DNA from: Zhengitettix transpicula
Taxonomy: Eukaryota; Arthropoda; Insecta; Orthoptera; Tetrigidae
Length of the DNA stretch: 64,000 bases
Direction: 5' to 3'
NCBI GenBank assembly: GCA_037074705.1
Contig: CM073591.1
Coordinates: 164,514,032 to 164,578,031, forward strand
Shown here: piece by piece, positions 36,722 through 47,900 of the stretch
How the letters are laid out: each line of letters starts with the position of its first letter
Position numbering within the stretch: position 1 is the first letter of the stretch
Position numbers and translations under genes: made by a program
Notes under the pieces: generated by a model
Database searches by the model: none
The model's input: the letters and a program-made list of their open reading frames with translations, nothing else
What the model was told of the DNA's origin: nothing

Positions 36722-37116
36722 GTAATAAAGTGAAGTTTTCTTCTGGTTTTATTTTGAATGTTTTAATTATTACTTGGTTTTCTTGAGCAAAGGGAGTTAA
36801 TTTCGAAGAAACGTTTAGGGAATTGTGAACGGTTTTATGCGTTTTAACTCCTTAGTAAATTTTAAGTACAATTAAGTAGTGTCATGGATTTAAAATCATG
36901 AATTTATGTGCTAATTTTTTCTTTTATAAGTGTATTCAATACTTTAATTATTTAAATTAATTGTAGAAGAAATTGATTATTAATTTAAGAATATGTAAAA
37001 ATACGCAGTTTCATAATAATGTGCAAATAATCGACGAAGTTTTGTAATACTGAAAAAAGCAAACTAATAATGGGAGGCAATAATTTATGGAACTGGAAAG
37101 TAGATTCTGACTGTCG
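36722..37116. other. No gene seen; AT-rich DNA
   Basis: Begins TGTAATAAAGTG right after a TA run, which resembles another LTR edge, but no matching end was found. Confidence 0.4.
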
Positions 37117-37440
37117 AGCTAAAAAAGGCACCTCGACCGGTTATAATAGGTGTATGTACCGGGGTCACATACTCTGGGCATACGGTAAGAGTTGTCCGCC
37201 ATTCCTATTGGAATAGTCGGCCAGTTGCCTCCTAGAAAACCTGAATCAGGTAGGTTGGGCATTGGGTACTTGTCCCACGCCCTTCCGATGGCGGGAGAGG
37301 GGCTTCTGTGGGGACGCAGTATCACGATCTCCATGACTCGAGCAGTTTAAGGAGGCAGCTGACCAACTGTTCCAATGGGAATAGAGGACAAGTTTTACCG
37401 TTTGCCCTGTGTCTGCGACCCCGGAACATTTACTGTTTTG
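37117..37440. repeat. Dispersed repeat family, two half-copies in inverted arrangement (copy 5)
   Basis: Bases 37150-37229 hold the GGAGGCA...ACCCCGG block on the minus strand; 37351-37432 hold the same block on the plus strand, with the plus-oriented CACGCCC-TTCCGATGGCGGG block between them. The two arms can fold on each other. Confidence 0.6.
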
Positions 37441-37600
37441 AGAAATGTTCAGTCTAGGGGTGCGTTTCATCGGAGCATCTCCATGCTTGGACTTTGAAAA
37501 ATTCAACCTTTTCTGGACTTTGAAATATTTCACATTGTCTGGACTTTGAAGGATTGAAGTATTCATCCGGCCATAGATACAATTCTGTATCCTTCGCAAG

Positions 37601-37737
37601 TTTTCTTAGTACCAAAGATTGTCAGCAGTGGCATTCAGAGTCGCCAGGACGCCAGTACGAGATTTCGTACGAGCCAGCAAGCAATTCAGGAGGCCGAAGC
37701 CTTAGCCAGTGGTCAATCCATGAGACCGACCCCTTGC
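37601..37737 (+). repeat. 137-bp direct repeat flanking the K2P exon, copy 1
   Basis: TTTTCTTAGTACCAAAGATT through to GACCCCTTGCA. Repeated almost exactly at 40129-40265, on the other side of the channel exon. The sequence continues unrelated beyond both ends. Confidence 0.85.
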
Positions 37738-38219
37738 AGTGGTCCTGCTTTAAGATTGCAGCAGTTAGCTAGTTCTAATAACTGCGAGATCCAGAGACGC
37801 CAGTACGCAGGTACGGGAGAAACAGCAGAAAAATTTAAGAGAGCTCCATTTTATCGTATGCCGTGTGAAGCTGTATCACGACGTTGTACTGAGGAAGTAC
37901 TCAATTTCGGTTTCTAAAAATATTTGCCAAACCTAATTTAAATCCCTGACGAGAAAGTGTATTTTTTCCTACCGATTTAAATCTGAGCTTAACCATAATT
38001 ATTTTTTTGTTTCTAATTCAAATCATAATTTTGAGTAACCTGAACTTTATATTCAAAAATAATTTAAAGACATTATTTCGGAGACAACAAGTTCCAAGTT
38101 TAAAGCTGGTGTTTTTCTTTTATATGTGAAAATAAAAGTGTTTAAGAAGTGGAATAAATACTGGTCGGGGTCAATGATATTGATAGTTTTTCTAACGATG
38201 TTGTTTTTGTATAATTTAT

Positions 38220-38645
38220 ACCCCTTTAAACATGGGAAGGGAGCAAGCTTGGGGGTGGAGGTGGAGCGGTGAAACCTGAAAATAACGCGAATATAACATA
38301 GATTGGAGTCAAATCTGGGTTATAGATGTTACTGAATTTAATTATCACAAACTGGGCAATGCGTATTTCAATCCGTTTCGGGCTTTGGAGGGGAGCACCT
38401 TTAAGGATGTGGGTAGAGCGACATCACATAAAATAACGCAAAAATAAGTGATATTACAGTCGAATCCGGGGTTATGGTTGTCAATGAGTTAGATTATGAC
38501 ATTTAACTTGCCGCTTAACTCCCCCAAGCGACAATAGCATGGGAATGGAACACATTTAGGGATAGGGGTCAGGTGCGTTACATAAAAATAACGCAAAAGC
38601 AAATTGGAGTAAAATCCGGGGTTATGGATATATGACAACTAGTAC
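38220..38645 (+). repeat. Degenerate tandem repeat, ~150-bp unit, three copies
   Basis: Anchors AATAACGC occur at about 38281, 38432 and 38587 (spacing 151 and 155). Each is followed by a GGAGT-(A/G)AATC-GGGTTAT phrase and then a GGG-rich stretch. The same phrases occur at 51.3-51.9 kb. Confidence 0.65.
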
Positions 38646-39034
38646 ATATAATAAATCTCAGTATCTAAATAAACTATATTCTTTAGTGACAAGCATGCAT
38701 TAGGAATACTAGGTTTCTTCAAATTATTGAAGTTGTTTTGAGATATAGGCATATAAAGATGACAGGGTAGTACAGAGAGTTCTGCGTGCTTAACAGTGGT
38801 CCTTGGACCAATTTACTGTTCTACCTTACTTCAATAATTCAATTTACTAAGTGTTTGAGCTGAACTTAAGATTAAGCATTCTAGTTCAAGAAATTAAATG
38901 TTGTTTGTGGCAACAACGCAAACGATTTAAAATTTAGAGGCTGTCATCACCTTAATTCATTAGGCAGATATAATTTTATTCGACTAAGAAAAAGTATAAT
39001 TACTAAAGAGAATTTTTTTATTGAAACTACTCAC
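38646..39034 (-). other. Start of the intron after the K2P exon
   Basis: AT-rich intron sequence following the GTGAGT donor at 39034-39029. No further exon was recognised on the minus strand down to base 1. Confidence 0.6.
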
Positions 39035-39788
39035 CTATTGTAGTAATGAGTGTTAGAGAGTATAGAAATGATGACGAGAAGGACCAGCGATGGTGGTGAG
39101 CATTGTAGAAGACTGCACTGCCTCCGCCGTTGGCCCCTGGACCGGAGCGCATCACAGCCCCGCCCCCGGCATTGCCTCTCAGGTTCCTGACGAGCGTATC
39201 CTGAAACTTGAGCACTTCCTGGGCAGCCAACCGCGTCCAGTTGTCCTTGTAGAGGATGTTAAGGTCCTCAGTGATACTCCAGAGTTTCTCGACCGTCCGT
39301 GAGCGGATATCCTCCCCTAGGACACCGCCCCCGGCCACCGTCCCCACCCCCGCTGCTTTGCCTCCATTATGCGCGTGGGTGCTAGAGCCGACGCCTGCCG
39401 TCAGTCCGCCTTCCAACGCCATGAACGTGAAGGCGCCCAGCAACGTGTAGCCCAGCACGAGGAGGCAGATGCCCAGGCTCGTGAACACTGACGACGCTGT
39501 GGAGGCGGCGCTAGCAGCGGAGCTTGGCGCTGGGCACGGGATGCAGCAGCAGCACCACGACACGACTCGGCGCTTGCTTCTCCCGCCCCTCGTCGATGCG
39601 CCGCCTCCATTGCCGCAGCAGCCCTTGCCGCCCCCGCCCCGGCGCAGGGAGCAGCAGCTCGACGACGGCGAGGACGGTGGAGACGGCGTTTGCTGCTGCT
39701 TGTAATAGTGACGGTGGGGCGGGTGGCGGTAGTCGCGATGGTAGGACGAAGGGGAGCCCGGACCGCCCCCGCGCCCGTCAGCCAGCAT
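39035..39788 (-). CDS. Two-pore-domain potassium (K2P) channel, first coding exon (partial)
   Basis: Encodes the N-terminal part of a K2P leak potassium channel, a dimeric plasma-membrane channel that sets resting potential. The exon runs from a splice acceptor (pyrimidine-rich tract then CAG, first exon base 39823) to a GTGAGT donor just after 39035. The ATG at 39788 is preceded by an in-frame TGA eight codons upstream in the same exon, so the start is well supported. Residues 1-100 are low complexity (Gly, Ser, Pro, Cys, Arg; CCCC near 79-82). Residues ~101-126 form the first membrane helix, ending FMALEGG. A Gly-rich linker (127-160) is followed by the cap helices (~163-205), with a possible N-glycosylation sequon NWT at 183-185. 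The pore helix begins at RWSFSSSFLYSLT, and the filter TTI-G is split in phase 1 by the intron. Missing here: the rest of filter 1, membrane helices 2-4 and pore 2. The family is certain; the subfamily is not. It resembles the long-N-terminus insect K2P genes. Confidence 0.93.
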
Positions 39789-39823
39789 GACGACAGTGCT
39801 GCTGCCCCCGGCTCACCGCTCTC
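39789..39823 (-). other. 5' untranslated part of the K2P coding exon, with splice acceptor
   Basis: Thirty-five bases lie between the acceptor CAG (39826-39824) and the ATG. They contain the in-frame TGA that rules out an upstream extension of the reading frame. The acceptor is preceded by a TTTTTGTTGTTGTTA tract. At least one untranslated exon must therefore exist upstream, at higher coordinates. Confidence 0.8.
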
Positions 39824-40036
39824 CTGTAACAACAACAAAAATATGAACGACAAGACGAAACAAATTGACATTGAACAAGTACATTAATATTACTAAATGT
39901 CGTTAAAAGGAAATTATCACAAACTTTAAATTGAAGCGCGGGTAAATGTCCCGTCACGTATCAACTAAATTTACCACGTTTACATTTGCCTAAATTGTTC
40001 GTTTAATTAGACAAACAAAACCTAAATTCTCACTCT

Positions 40037-40061
40037 TATATATATATATATATATATATTA
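40037..40061. repeat. (TA)n microsatellite
   Basis: Simple TA run about 200 bases upstream of the K2P exon acceptor on the minus strand, inside the intron. Confidence 0.9.
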
Positions 40062-40128
40062 ATACAATGCTGGGAGATTTATTTTATATGAAAAATATTA
40101 CAATTTTATTGGATTTAAATTAAATTTA

Positions 40129-40265
40129 TTTTCTTAGTACCAAAGATTGTCAGCAGTGGCATTCAGAGTCGCCAGGACGCCAGTACGAGATTTCGTACGA
40201 GCCAGCAAGCAATTCAGTAGGCCGAACCCTAGCCAGTGGTCAATCCATGAAACCGACCCCTTGCA
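40129..40265 (+). repeat. 137-bp direct repeat flanking the K2P exon, copy 2
   Basis: Differs from 37601-37737 by only a handful of changes in and around the CAGTAGGCCGAACCC stretch. Same orientation. The pair spans about 2.5 kb and encloses 39035-39823. Confidence 0.85.
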
Positions 40266-40619
40266 CTCTTAACTTATTTTAGATAATTTACTTTAATTTT
40301 ATTAAATATGGCAATAAAGTTCTGAACGTTAAATCTCAGGGCGATGTTATGAGACTCTGAAAATAAACCAAAATAAAAAGAGGCGTTTTTGAGGGCATAT
40401 ACGTGCGGCAGAAATTTCAATTATTTACTTCGCAGATAGAAACACACCTGTTCATCTTTTGCAGTCGGCTTCCACAGGCTAACCGAAAAATATTCACTGG
40501 AATTTATGGCAGCTTCCTCTATTACACTTTCTCATCGGCGTAACAATTCTTAGCATTTGGAGGGCAGATACTTCTTCCGTCGATTGGGTCTTTTTTTTGT
40601 TCTCCAATTTTGACTCCTA

Positions 40620-41147
40620 TACTATAACCCTTTCCAGATTTCTTCGTTGTCCGGGTTATAGATAAGAACTGTCATCTTCAATATGTAGGTTTGAACTGTT
40701 ACATTTTTTCTCCAACATTTTCTCCCTTCCCACACTTCCTCGTTCTCTGGGCTATAGTCGTCTCCAAGATGTAGATTTAAACTGTACTGTTTCCTTGCTT
40801 GTTCACCTACGAGCTCTACTCTCTTTCTAGATGGTGGAAACCTCTTCATTCTTTGATCTCAGCCAACCTGCGTCAATTTTACTCTTTCGCAGGCTTATTC
40901 TCGCCTGTTGGAAGGGTGGATCTTCGGGTATTTTGCTCAGCTCAATACCCGTGAGACAGGGTTCTTCCATACTACGCCACCAATGTCGGAAGGCATGGTG
41001 CCTCCTCGACACCCCGTCACCGTGGCGCCAAACTTTATGGCCGTAATTTCCAGCAAGCTACAGCTCGGCTCTGGGTACACATGCGTTTTTACTCAAATAT
41101 TAAAAAATGATCTTGAATTAATTTTTGGGGTGTTCTTTTGCGCTACA
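40620..41147 (-). mobile_element. Possible retroelement leader with an internal tandem duplication
   Basis: On the minus strand TGTAGCGC (41147 downwards) leads to AAATTACGGCC and TTTGGCGCCACGG, resembling an LTR end and primer site. After that come two adjoining frames of charged sequence without a known domain. Within it two ~85-base blocks (40628-40700 and 40713-40790) are similar: both contain a CTACAT-TTG-AGA-GAC phrase and an AACGA-GAA-T-TGG-AAGG phrase. Identity is unresolved. Confidence 0.25.
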
Positions 41148-42226
41148 ATATACCTGTATATATGAAGGAATATAGATTCGATTTCAATTTTTACTAATGG
41201 AACAAATATTTATTTCTTAATTGGATATTCCTTTTCCTTTTATACTTTTGGAAAGCGTAACATTGGCGAATTCATCTATATATAATTTAAATACGTTAAC
41301 ATCAGTTCGCGTGTAATATATTCCATCGAATAAGATGATTCTGCATTCTAGTGTTCTAGGCTACAAACGTTTGTGTTACACTTAGTTGAATTCAACATGT
41401 GACCACCCGTTTAATCTCTCCTTTTGGAAAAATCACTGATATGGTTAGAACAAAAATTTGGTTCATATTATAATTTTGAAAATTAATTATTACTGGTATA
41501 TATTGTGATTTTAAACCCCATCATTATTAAAAAAAATGGGAGTCACTAAACAGAACATCTTTTCGAGTAAAATTGCTCCACACGGATTTTTAAGAATGTT
41601 AACGTGATGAACAGTAACTCCAAACCAACAAATTTTATCTCTCAGAAACATTAAGAAGTAATCGTAACGATTTAATTAAACTTATAAAACACATTTTGCC
41701 GTAGAAAGGCGGATTTTCGAGGTGAATAGTTTGTGTTAAGTATTTAAGGAAGTGTAGTTATACGACATTAAAACATTGCACGACACCGAAGTTTTAGTTT
41801 ATGGTCGAAATCTAGACACCAAGAGTTAAACAACATCAAATAGCCTTTGCTGCTGCTTTGATCAAAGGAACAATCGGCCCACTAGAGGGTGGTGGAAAAG
41901 CAGAATTAATGAGCAACGTAGACGTAGCTATTACGAAGAACGGCATAGAGATAACAAGCTGCCTGTCTCATGTTCTGTTTCGACGTTCTTAATGTGAACA
42001 AAGGTTCTCTATCACACGCTGTAAGACTTACTCTACTTACATGCTTTAAAATTCTCACATAAAAACTAATAATATCATACTAAGTAATATTTTTTTTGTT
42101 GAAAAACACTTGAGTGACATTAAATAATTGATCAAATGAAGTTAATCAGAGGAGTGTTGCATTATTTGGGTGGCAGTTACATGGATTTTTTTGTTGCTAA
42201 TTTGGTGTTTTAATTTGACAATATAT
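41148..42226. other. No gene seen; AT-rich DNA
   Basis: Probably intronic. Nothing recognised. Confidence 0.5.
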
Positions 42227-42940
42227 TGTAATAAACACAATATGTCGAAAGAATGAAATAAATTAAAAAGTAAAGAAATTAACTTTGATTGACAATTAAA
42301 AGAGAACGAAATATGACTTTATCCTTTAATTTGCGTTTCCAATATTATTCAAAATTAGGTTACTTACGGGCCGTCGGTCTGCTACCAGAACAATCAATTT
42401 TACCTCGATCTGACACTTTTACACTCTTTAATTATTTAATATCAGGCGTTGTTTTTCACTGATTCTACACTTCACTTTAAAATTTGGCAAGATTGGCTGT
42501 ATTCCGTTGATTGCTCCTCTTTACAATAATTTACCAATGTTATTCCGCAACAATTCCTCCACGAAGATTGTACAAAGTTCTATTTTGACGAAACTGATAT
42601 TACAATATTCACGTTGCAATGTCTCGGTGAATGTTTTACTCGGCTCAATTTTATAAAGACCGTTCTCTGCAACTTTTTCACCGTCGGCCGATTCTATTCT
42701 CCAATGATTCTCAAACTTTATTATACTATGCTCGACGATGTCTGACCTCTGTACAATCCAGACCACAACGACCAACTGACTATGCATTAGCGCGCGTAAA
42801 CGCCATTCCGCGCTCTCAATAATAGGAACAGAGCTCACCACTCATTGCCGCTCGGATCGCTATCGCTATAATACAAACTCTTCGCTAAACAATTCAAATT
42901 TATTTGAAAACAATTAATTGATTAATTAATTGGCATTACA
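42227..42940 (-). mobile_element. Solo LTR, same family (copy B)
   Basis: The minus strand begins TGTAATGCCAATTAATTAAT and ends TGTGTTTATTACA; 714 bases. The 4-bp flanks ATAT (42223-42226 and 42941-42944) fit a target-site duplication. It shares TCTGGTAGCAGACCGACG, then GTAAGTAAC, with copy A (GTACCAGACAGACG, then GTGAGTAAC), and the same position of a GCG-rich central stretch. The reading frames inside (such as 42521-42841 minus) are chance. Confidence 0.6.
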
Positions 42941-44135
42941 ATATTTTAAGATAAAGGGAGGCCTCAGTGACAAGTATCGGTTGAGTTCAATGTTTCGTGG
43001 GGGAAAAAACTTTGTTTATATTCAGGAATAGGGTTTTACGAGTGAAGACATGAAAGTCAGAACACTATTTTATATGAGTGCCTCCTAGAGCGTCTTCTTT
43101 AGCCTTTACGAAACGTTATTACCGTATTAAGCATTAACCACAAACACTATTAATGAGAAACATTCTTTTGGACGTAAAAAAGTTTTTAATATTTTGTTGT
43201 CGAGAATAAAGTGATGGAAATTTAAAAGCAAAGACTTAACATACTTGGCTCACATTACAATTTTTCTTATGGTACAGTTGCGTGATAGTAATTAAACTTG
43301 AGTTTCCGTTATGAGTGTGAGCGTTGTGTAAAAATTGCTGAAATCGGTTTTCAAACATTCGTAAAATACGTATGAAATATTTATCTCTGACAGCTATACG
43401 AGAGAATTGGGATTTAAAAGATCTGTATCATCGTTTTCAACGGTACAGAAGTGTTCAGCGTAATTAAAACGTCGCCAAATATCCATTTTGGGTGTTGAAC
43501 GTTTAGGTCGCACAGACCACTACAACTGAGGAAAAAAGTCTCAAATCCTAAATGCAGTATTGAAAGATTGACGATTGAAGATATGATAGATTGTTGAGAT
43601 TTCAAATATATCGATCATATTTTACATTTAACATGAACATTAGAGTGTGAAAATCCACGATGAACATTTCTCTAAAGTGTTTGGATCTTTTGCAACAGAA
43701 TTCAGCGGTGTTTTGCTCAAATGGTGAATTATTAATATAATCCAGAAAGCAACAAAACAGTGGATAGAAGCGGTGGGAAATACACCGACATAGTCGAAAA
43801 CTATTACATCAGGGGAAAACCTATGACCACTAATATTTGGGAAGGTTATGACATTCTTTCATAGACTAACAGCATGAAGGGAAACAAAGTACCGAAGAAT
43901 ATTTCGCAGAATTATTCCAACAACTGAAGCAAGCCATTGAAACTAGCTCACATTTTATATTCAATTATTGCTGCAGAACTCCACGATTTGCAAATTAAAA
44001 TTACTCACACATCCACCATATTCGCATAGAAATTTTTTTTTCTATTCTAAAATGGCTTTCTGGATAAAGGATTGTTTCGATTGAAGAAAAAGTATTATTT
44101 TATGGAAAACTTTTGAAGTAACACGCTACATGAGG
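42941..44135. other. No gene seen; AT-rich DNA
   Basis: Probably intronic. Nothing recognised. Confidence 0.5.
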
Positions 44136-44475
44136 TGGTAACTCCCTTTAATAGGAACGAATATGATAGGGAGATGCGGAAGGGTAGAGAAAGGTAGTCA
44201 GAATTCGTCTGAAAGTGATTGAGGACAAATGCTAGAAAACCTGCATCAGGAAGGTCGGGCGCTTGCTACTTTTCCCATGGAGGGACAAGAGTTATCTGCG
44301 GGGCCGTGCCCCGGCGAGTTTAGGAGGCAGCTGGCCGACAGTTCCAATGAGAATACTAAACAACTCTTATAGTTTACCAATGTCTGCGACCTCGGAACAT
44401 ACACATCTCAAAACCCTTGATCAAAAGTAGATAGATAGAGAGAAAAGCATCCCCACAGGTAGCCCTCTCTGACAC
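44136..44475 (+). repeat. Dispersed repeat family, copy 6
   Basis: Blocks in order: GGTAACTCCCTTTAATAG, GATGCGGAAGGGTAGAG, CTAGAAAACCTGCATCAGG, TTTAGGAGGCAGCTGGCCGA, TCTGCGACCTCGGAACATAC, then the 3' block CATCCCCACAGGTAGCC and CTGCCTGCGAGTGCTAAGAA. Followed 100 bases later by copy 7 in the same direction. Confidence 0.65.
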
Positions 44476-44574
44476 TCCTTAAAGGTTCTGCCTGCGAGTG
44501 CTAAGAACCGCTCCCACAGGGTTAAGCGTTCGATATTTTACTGAGTTTTTTTTTGGGTATAGAGAGGCTATGTA

Positions 44575-44950
44575 TAGGGTAATCCACATATTGGCAACTC
44601 CCCTCTTATAGCATAGGAAAGGGATTTGAAAGGGGGGATGCGGAAGGGTGCAGGAAGGTAGCCAAAGGTAACTAGGGACCCCGGGATATGGTTTAAGGAT
44701 CCTACCTGGCATTCGCCTAAAAGAAATGCAGGACAAACCCTAGAAAACCCTGCATCAGGTAGGTCCGGCATTTGGTACTTGTCCCACGCCCTTCCGATGG
44801 CGGGAGAGGGGTTTGCTGTTGGGTCGCAGCTTTCCCTTCGCCATGCCTTGGCCAGTTTAGGAGGCAGCTGACCGACTATTCCAATAGGAATAGCGGATAA
44901 CTCTTACCGTAAGCCCAAGGTCTGCGACCCCGGAACATACACCTGCGTGT
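44575..44950 (+). repeat. Dispersed repeat family, copy 7 (reference copy)
   Basis: The best preserved copy of the first two thirds: GGCAACTCCCCTCTTATAGC, AGGTAACTAGGGACCCCGGG, ATCCTACCTGGCATTCGCCT, AACCCTGCATCAGGTAGG, CACGCCCTTCCGATGGCGGG, GGAGGCAGCTGACCGACTAT, CTGCGACCCCGGAACATACA. The reading frames inside are not conserved between copies, so it looks non-coding or long dead. Confidence 0.65.
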
Positions 44951-47900
44951 ATTTCTAAAAAAGGAAACTACATCTTAAAATATAAATTTGGTGAGAAATT
45001 CGTAAGAAATCATTTTATTTTACAGATCTGTCTTTTATGACGCCCCTTAAACAAATAAAAGTGCCGAAAATACGAGACAATTTTTATCCGATATTTTGCA
45101 TTGAAGTATAGTATAGAATTAGATCATATATAATTATACAAAAATTTCATTTACCGTGCCACTTTGAAAAAAATCATTTTTCACGTTTTAATTTTGGAAG
45201 AAAGGGGATCACATAGGCCGATAGTTCGGCTTTTGACAAGACCAACGTATTTGCTGTACGTGCACGAACTTTGTTTTTTGCATTTCTCAGTGACGTGCAC
45301 ATCTGTGTCTTCTGCAGGTAAACTTTCACAGGAAACTTCTAGAACTCCTGTAGCCCCCTTTGAGCTGCTCGGGGGAAGATCACTTCCCACCTACTGCATC
45401 ATTCTCAGGATGAACATGTATCGTTCCATAATCAAAATAAGTAAATCTGACTCTCGTATTTTTTAAAATTATCACATTAGTTTGAATAATATATTCTGAT
45501 TAAATATCCCGTTTTAATCAAGCGACGAAAATCAAATGCTCGTAAAATTTTCGCGGGAAGTGTTTCTTAAATTAAAAATATTATCGTTTATTAGAAAAAA
45601 TAATATTAATAGTGTTTGAACTGTATAGTGTAATGTGAATGAATAGAGGTATTAAATAATATAGAAAAAAATGAAATATTTTGATGGTAACTAATTTAAG
45701 ATGATCCTTTTGTTTCTACTCATAATTTTGCTACCAGAAATCAACGTGTTATTTGCTATTCATTACTGCTTTCATCGAAGATTAGTTTCGTGTGAAAAAT
45801 AGATGTTGTAATTATATTATCCAATTGCCTCAGTTTTCAAATATATCGTATATTATATAATTCAGTGGCAGTTAATACAGAGAACCATACTAATTACTTT
45901 GACAAATCTAAATATTATATTCTTCTAGTGGTCCTGGACGAGGTTACACTTGTACGCCCCCCCCCCCCCCCCGGCTGTTGTAAACCTTAAGAACGACTAG
46001 TTCTTATTAGATATGTTTTCAGTTGGAAGCTATATGGACAGCCGATATTAAAAGACCTAAAGTTTGATGCAAATGAATAGCCCACAATAATCTTAATGGA
46101 AGATTATCATTCGTTAAATGTTCCATTGGAAACCTACACGTAGTTTTCCTTTCAAATTTGAATGATATTTGAAGACAAACATTTTAGATTTATTCCTTGT
46201 AACTATAAGTTAAATTAAAATTTGTGATTTGCTTTATATAATAAATATTGTGGTTTAATATTATAATTATTTAGTGGTATTAAGAATTCCTATATTCTAT
46301 TCGTAGAGTAGTTGATCAGCTGGTATTGACGCAACAAGATTGTTTTTTTTTTATGTTCATGTGAAACCAATAAATGTCAGAGACAACTGTTTCTATGACT
46401 TTCTGTATGTTACAAGATATGACGTAAAAATAAAACCATATTCTCGAAAGTCATCTTTTCATAATTTTCCAGATATATATTTATATGTATAAATATACAA
46501 TAAGTTTTGAATAAATGAGATAAGTAGAATTGTCAATAAGGCAGAAAAAAAGTATAATCTATATTACAAACACAAAAAACAATGTTTCGTCCCGTCTTTG
46601 GGATTTTACCAGGTTTCAAATTTACAAAAATTCTAAAAGTACATCTTCTTGTCAAACTCGGATTATCTGTACTTGGATAAACATATATATTTTGTTGTAT
46701 TCGTTATACTATCCTAAAGAGTACACAATTTAAAGTATTTTTGTTTCAAGAAAATGTTAAAAAATAAAAAATTGAAACGTGTTACGTGAAGCCAAGAAAT
46801 GACAGGCCATTATTATATTACAAAAGACGATGTAAAACAAAAAAATCAAAATAACTGTGTTAAATTTTTCTGACTAATAAGAATTTTTTATTTATTTACT
46901 TACAATATATTTAATTGAGAACCAATGGTCATGATTATTAATAATTATTCACAACTTATTAGAATTAAATTTATGTATTAAACTTAAATACATCGTAATT
47001 TTAAATTAAGTTTTGTAAGCTCACTTTGTGCTGAATGTTGTTGTATAAATAATTTTGAGTGTCACAGCTGTTATAATTAATATTGAAGATAGTTTTTCGC
47101 TCCTTCCAGCAGAGATTGTAGGGTGTTCCTATACTTGTACCCTAATCACACCAGCGTTGTTTACTCTACGGCTATCGATTGCTCCGTCTGTTGTACTGCT
47201 CCAGGGAGAGGAAGTGTCGTTCTGGAACCGGAGATAAACGCAGCTTCTCTCGTGTGAGAACGGTTGGTAGTTGCTGATAATCCCTTCCTACTTCCACGAG
47301 GCTTGAATACTTACGAGCGGAAAACCGTAAATAGCAAATTGGAAGACCATTTTTAAGATGGTGTCTTTCTTTTGCGTCACTTTCGTCGGCTATAACGTGG
47401 GGCGTGTTATTAAAATACATGACTTTTCTACCAAAACTTTAAATAAAATAATCCTTCAATTGAGGAACAAATGATAAATTCTAAAAGTACAATTATATAT
47501 GATTATAATTTATAGTGTTACATACAAAATTTTAAGCTGACAAGAATTTCTAACGTGCGGATTACAAACACATTGCGTTTTGCATTTTTAAAATTTATTC
47601 TTTTGTAAGATTTTGTATCTCAATTAATACGTTTAGATAATTGTAACATCCATACACATGAAGGGGTCGCAATCAGAGACGAAACGTAATGTTTAAAATT
47701 TCAATATTAAAATTGTTTTGGCTAAAAGACTGCTATTTTTATTATTTAATTTTAATATGAAGTCAGATAGTTCTAATAGTTACAAAATAATTATTCGTTG
47801 TTTAACGGTTCACTGGAACAATCTGAAATATCAGCAGAGAGCGTAATAATAGTGACACCTGGGTTTATTAAAATAAAACAGAAAAGTGTATTAACATGTT

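Noticed and set aside
39090..39887. Several open frames of 64-156 codons in other frames and on the plus strand over the K2P exon
   Set aside because: They are by-products of the GC-rich, stop-poor coding exon. None has a domain, and the K2P frame explains the sequence, start and splice sites.
42521..42841. 106-codon minus-strand open frame
   Set aside because: It lies inside solo LTR copy B; LTRs of this kind do not encode proteins, and copy A does not preserve the frame.
33375..42940. Solo LTR copies A and B as the two ends of one full-length element
   Set aside because: They differ in length (1071 versus 714 bases) and sequence, each has its own flanking target, and the host channel exon lies between them.
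45957..45972. Poly-C run as a functional i-motif or quadruplex
   Set aside because: An isolated homopolymer, prone to sequencing error, with no supporting context.
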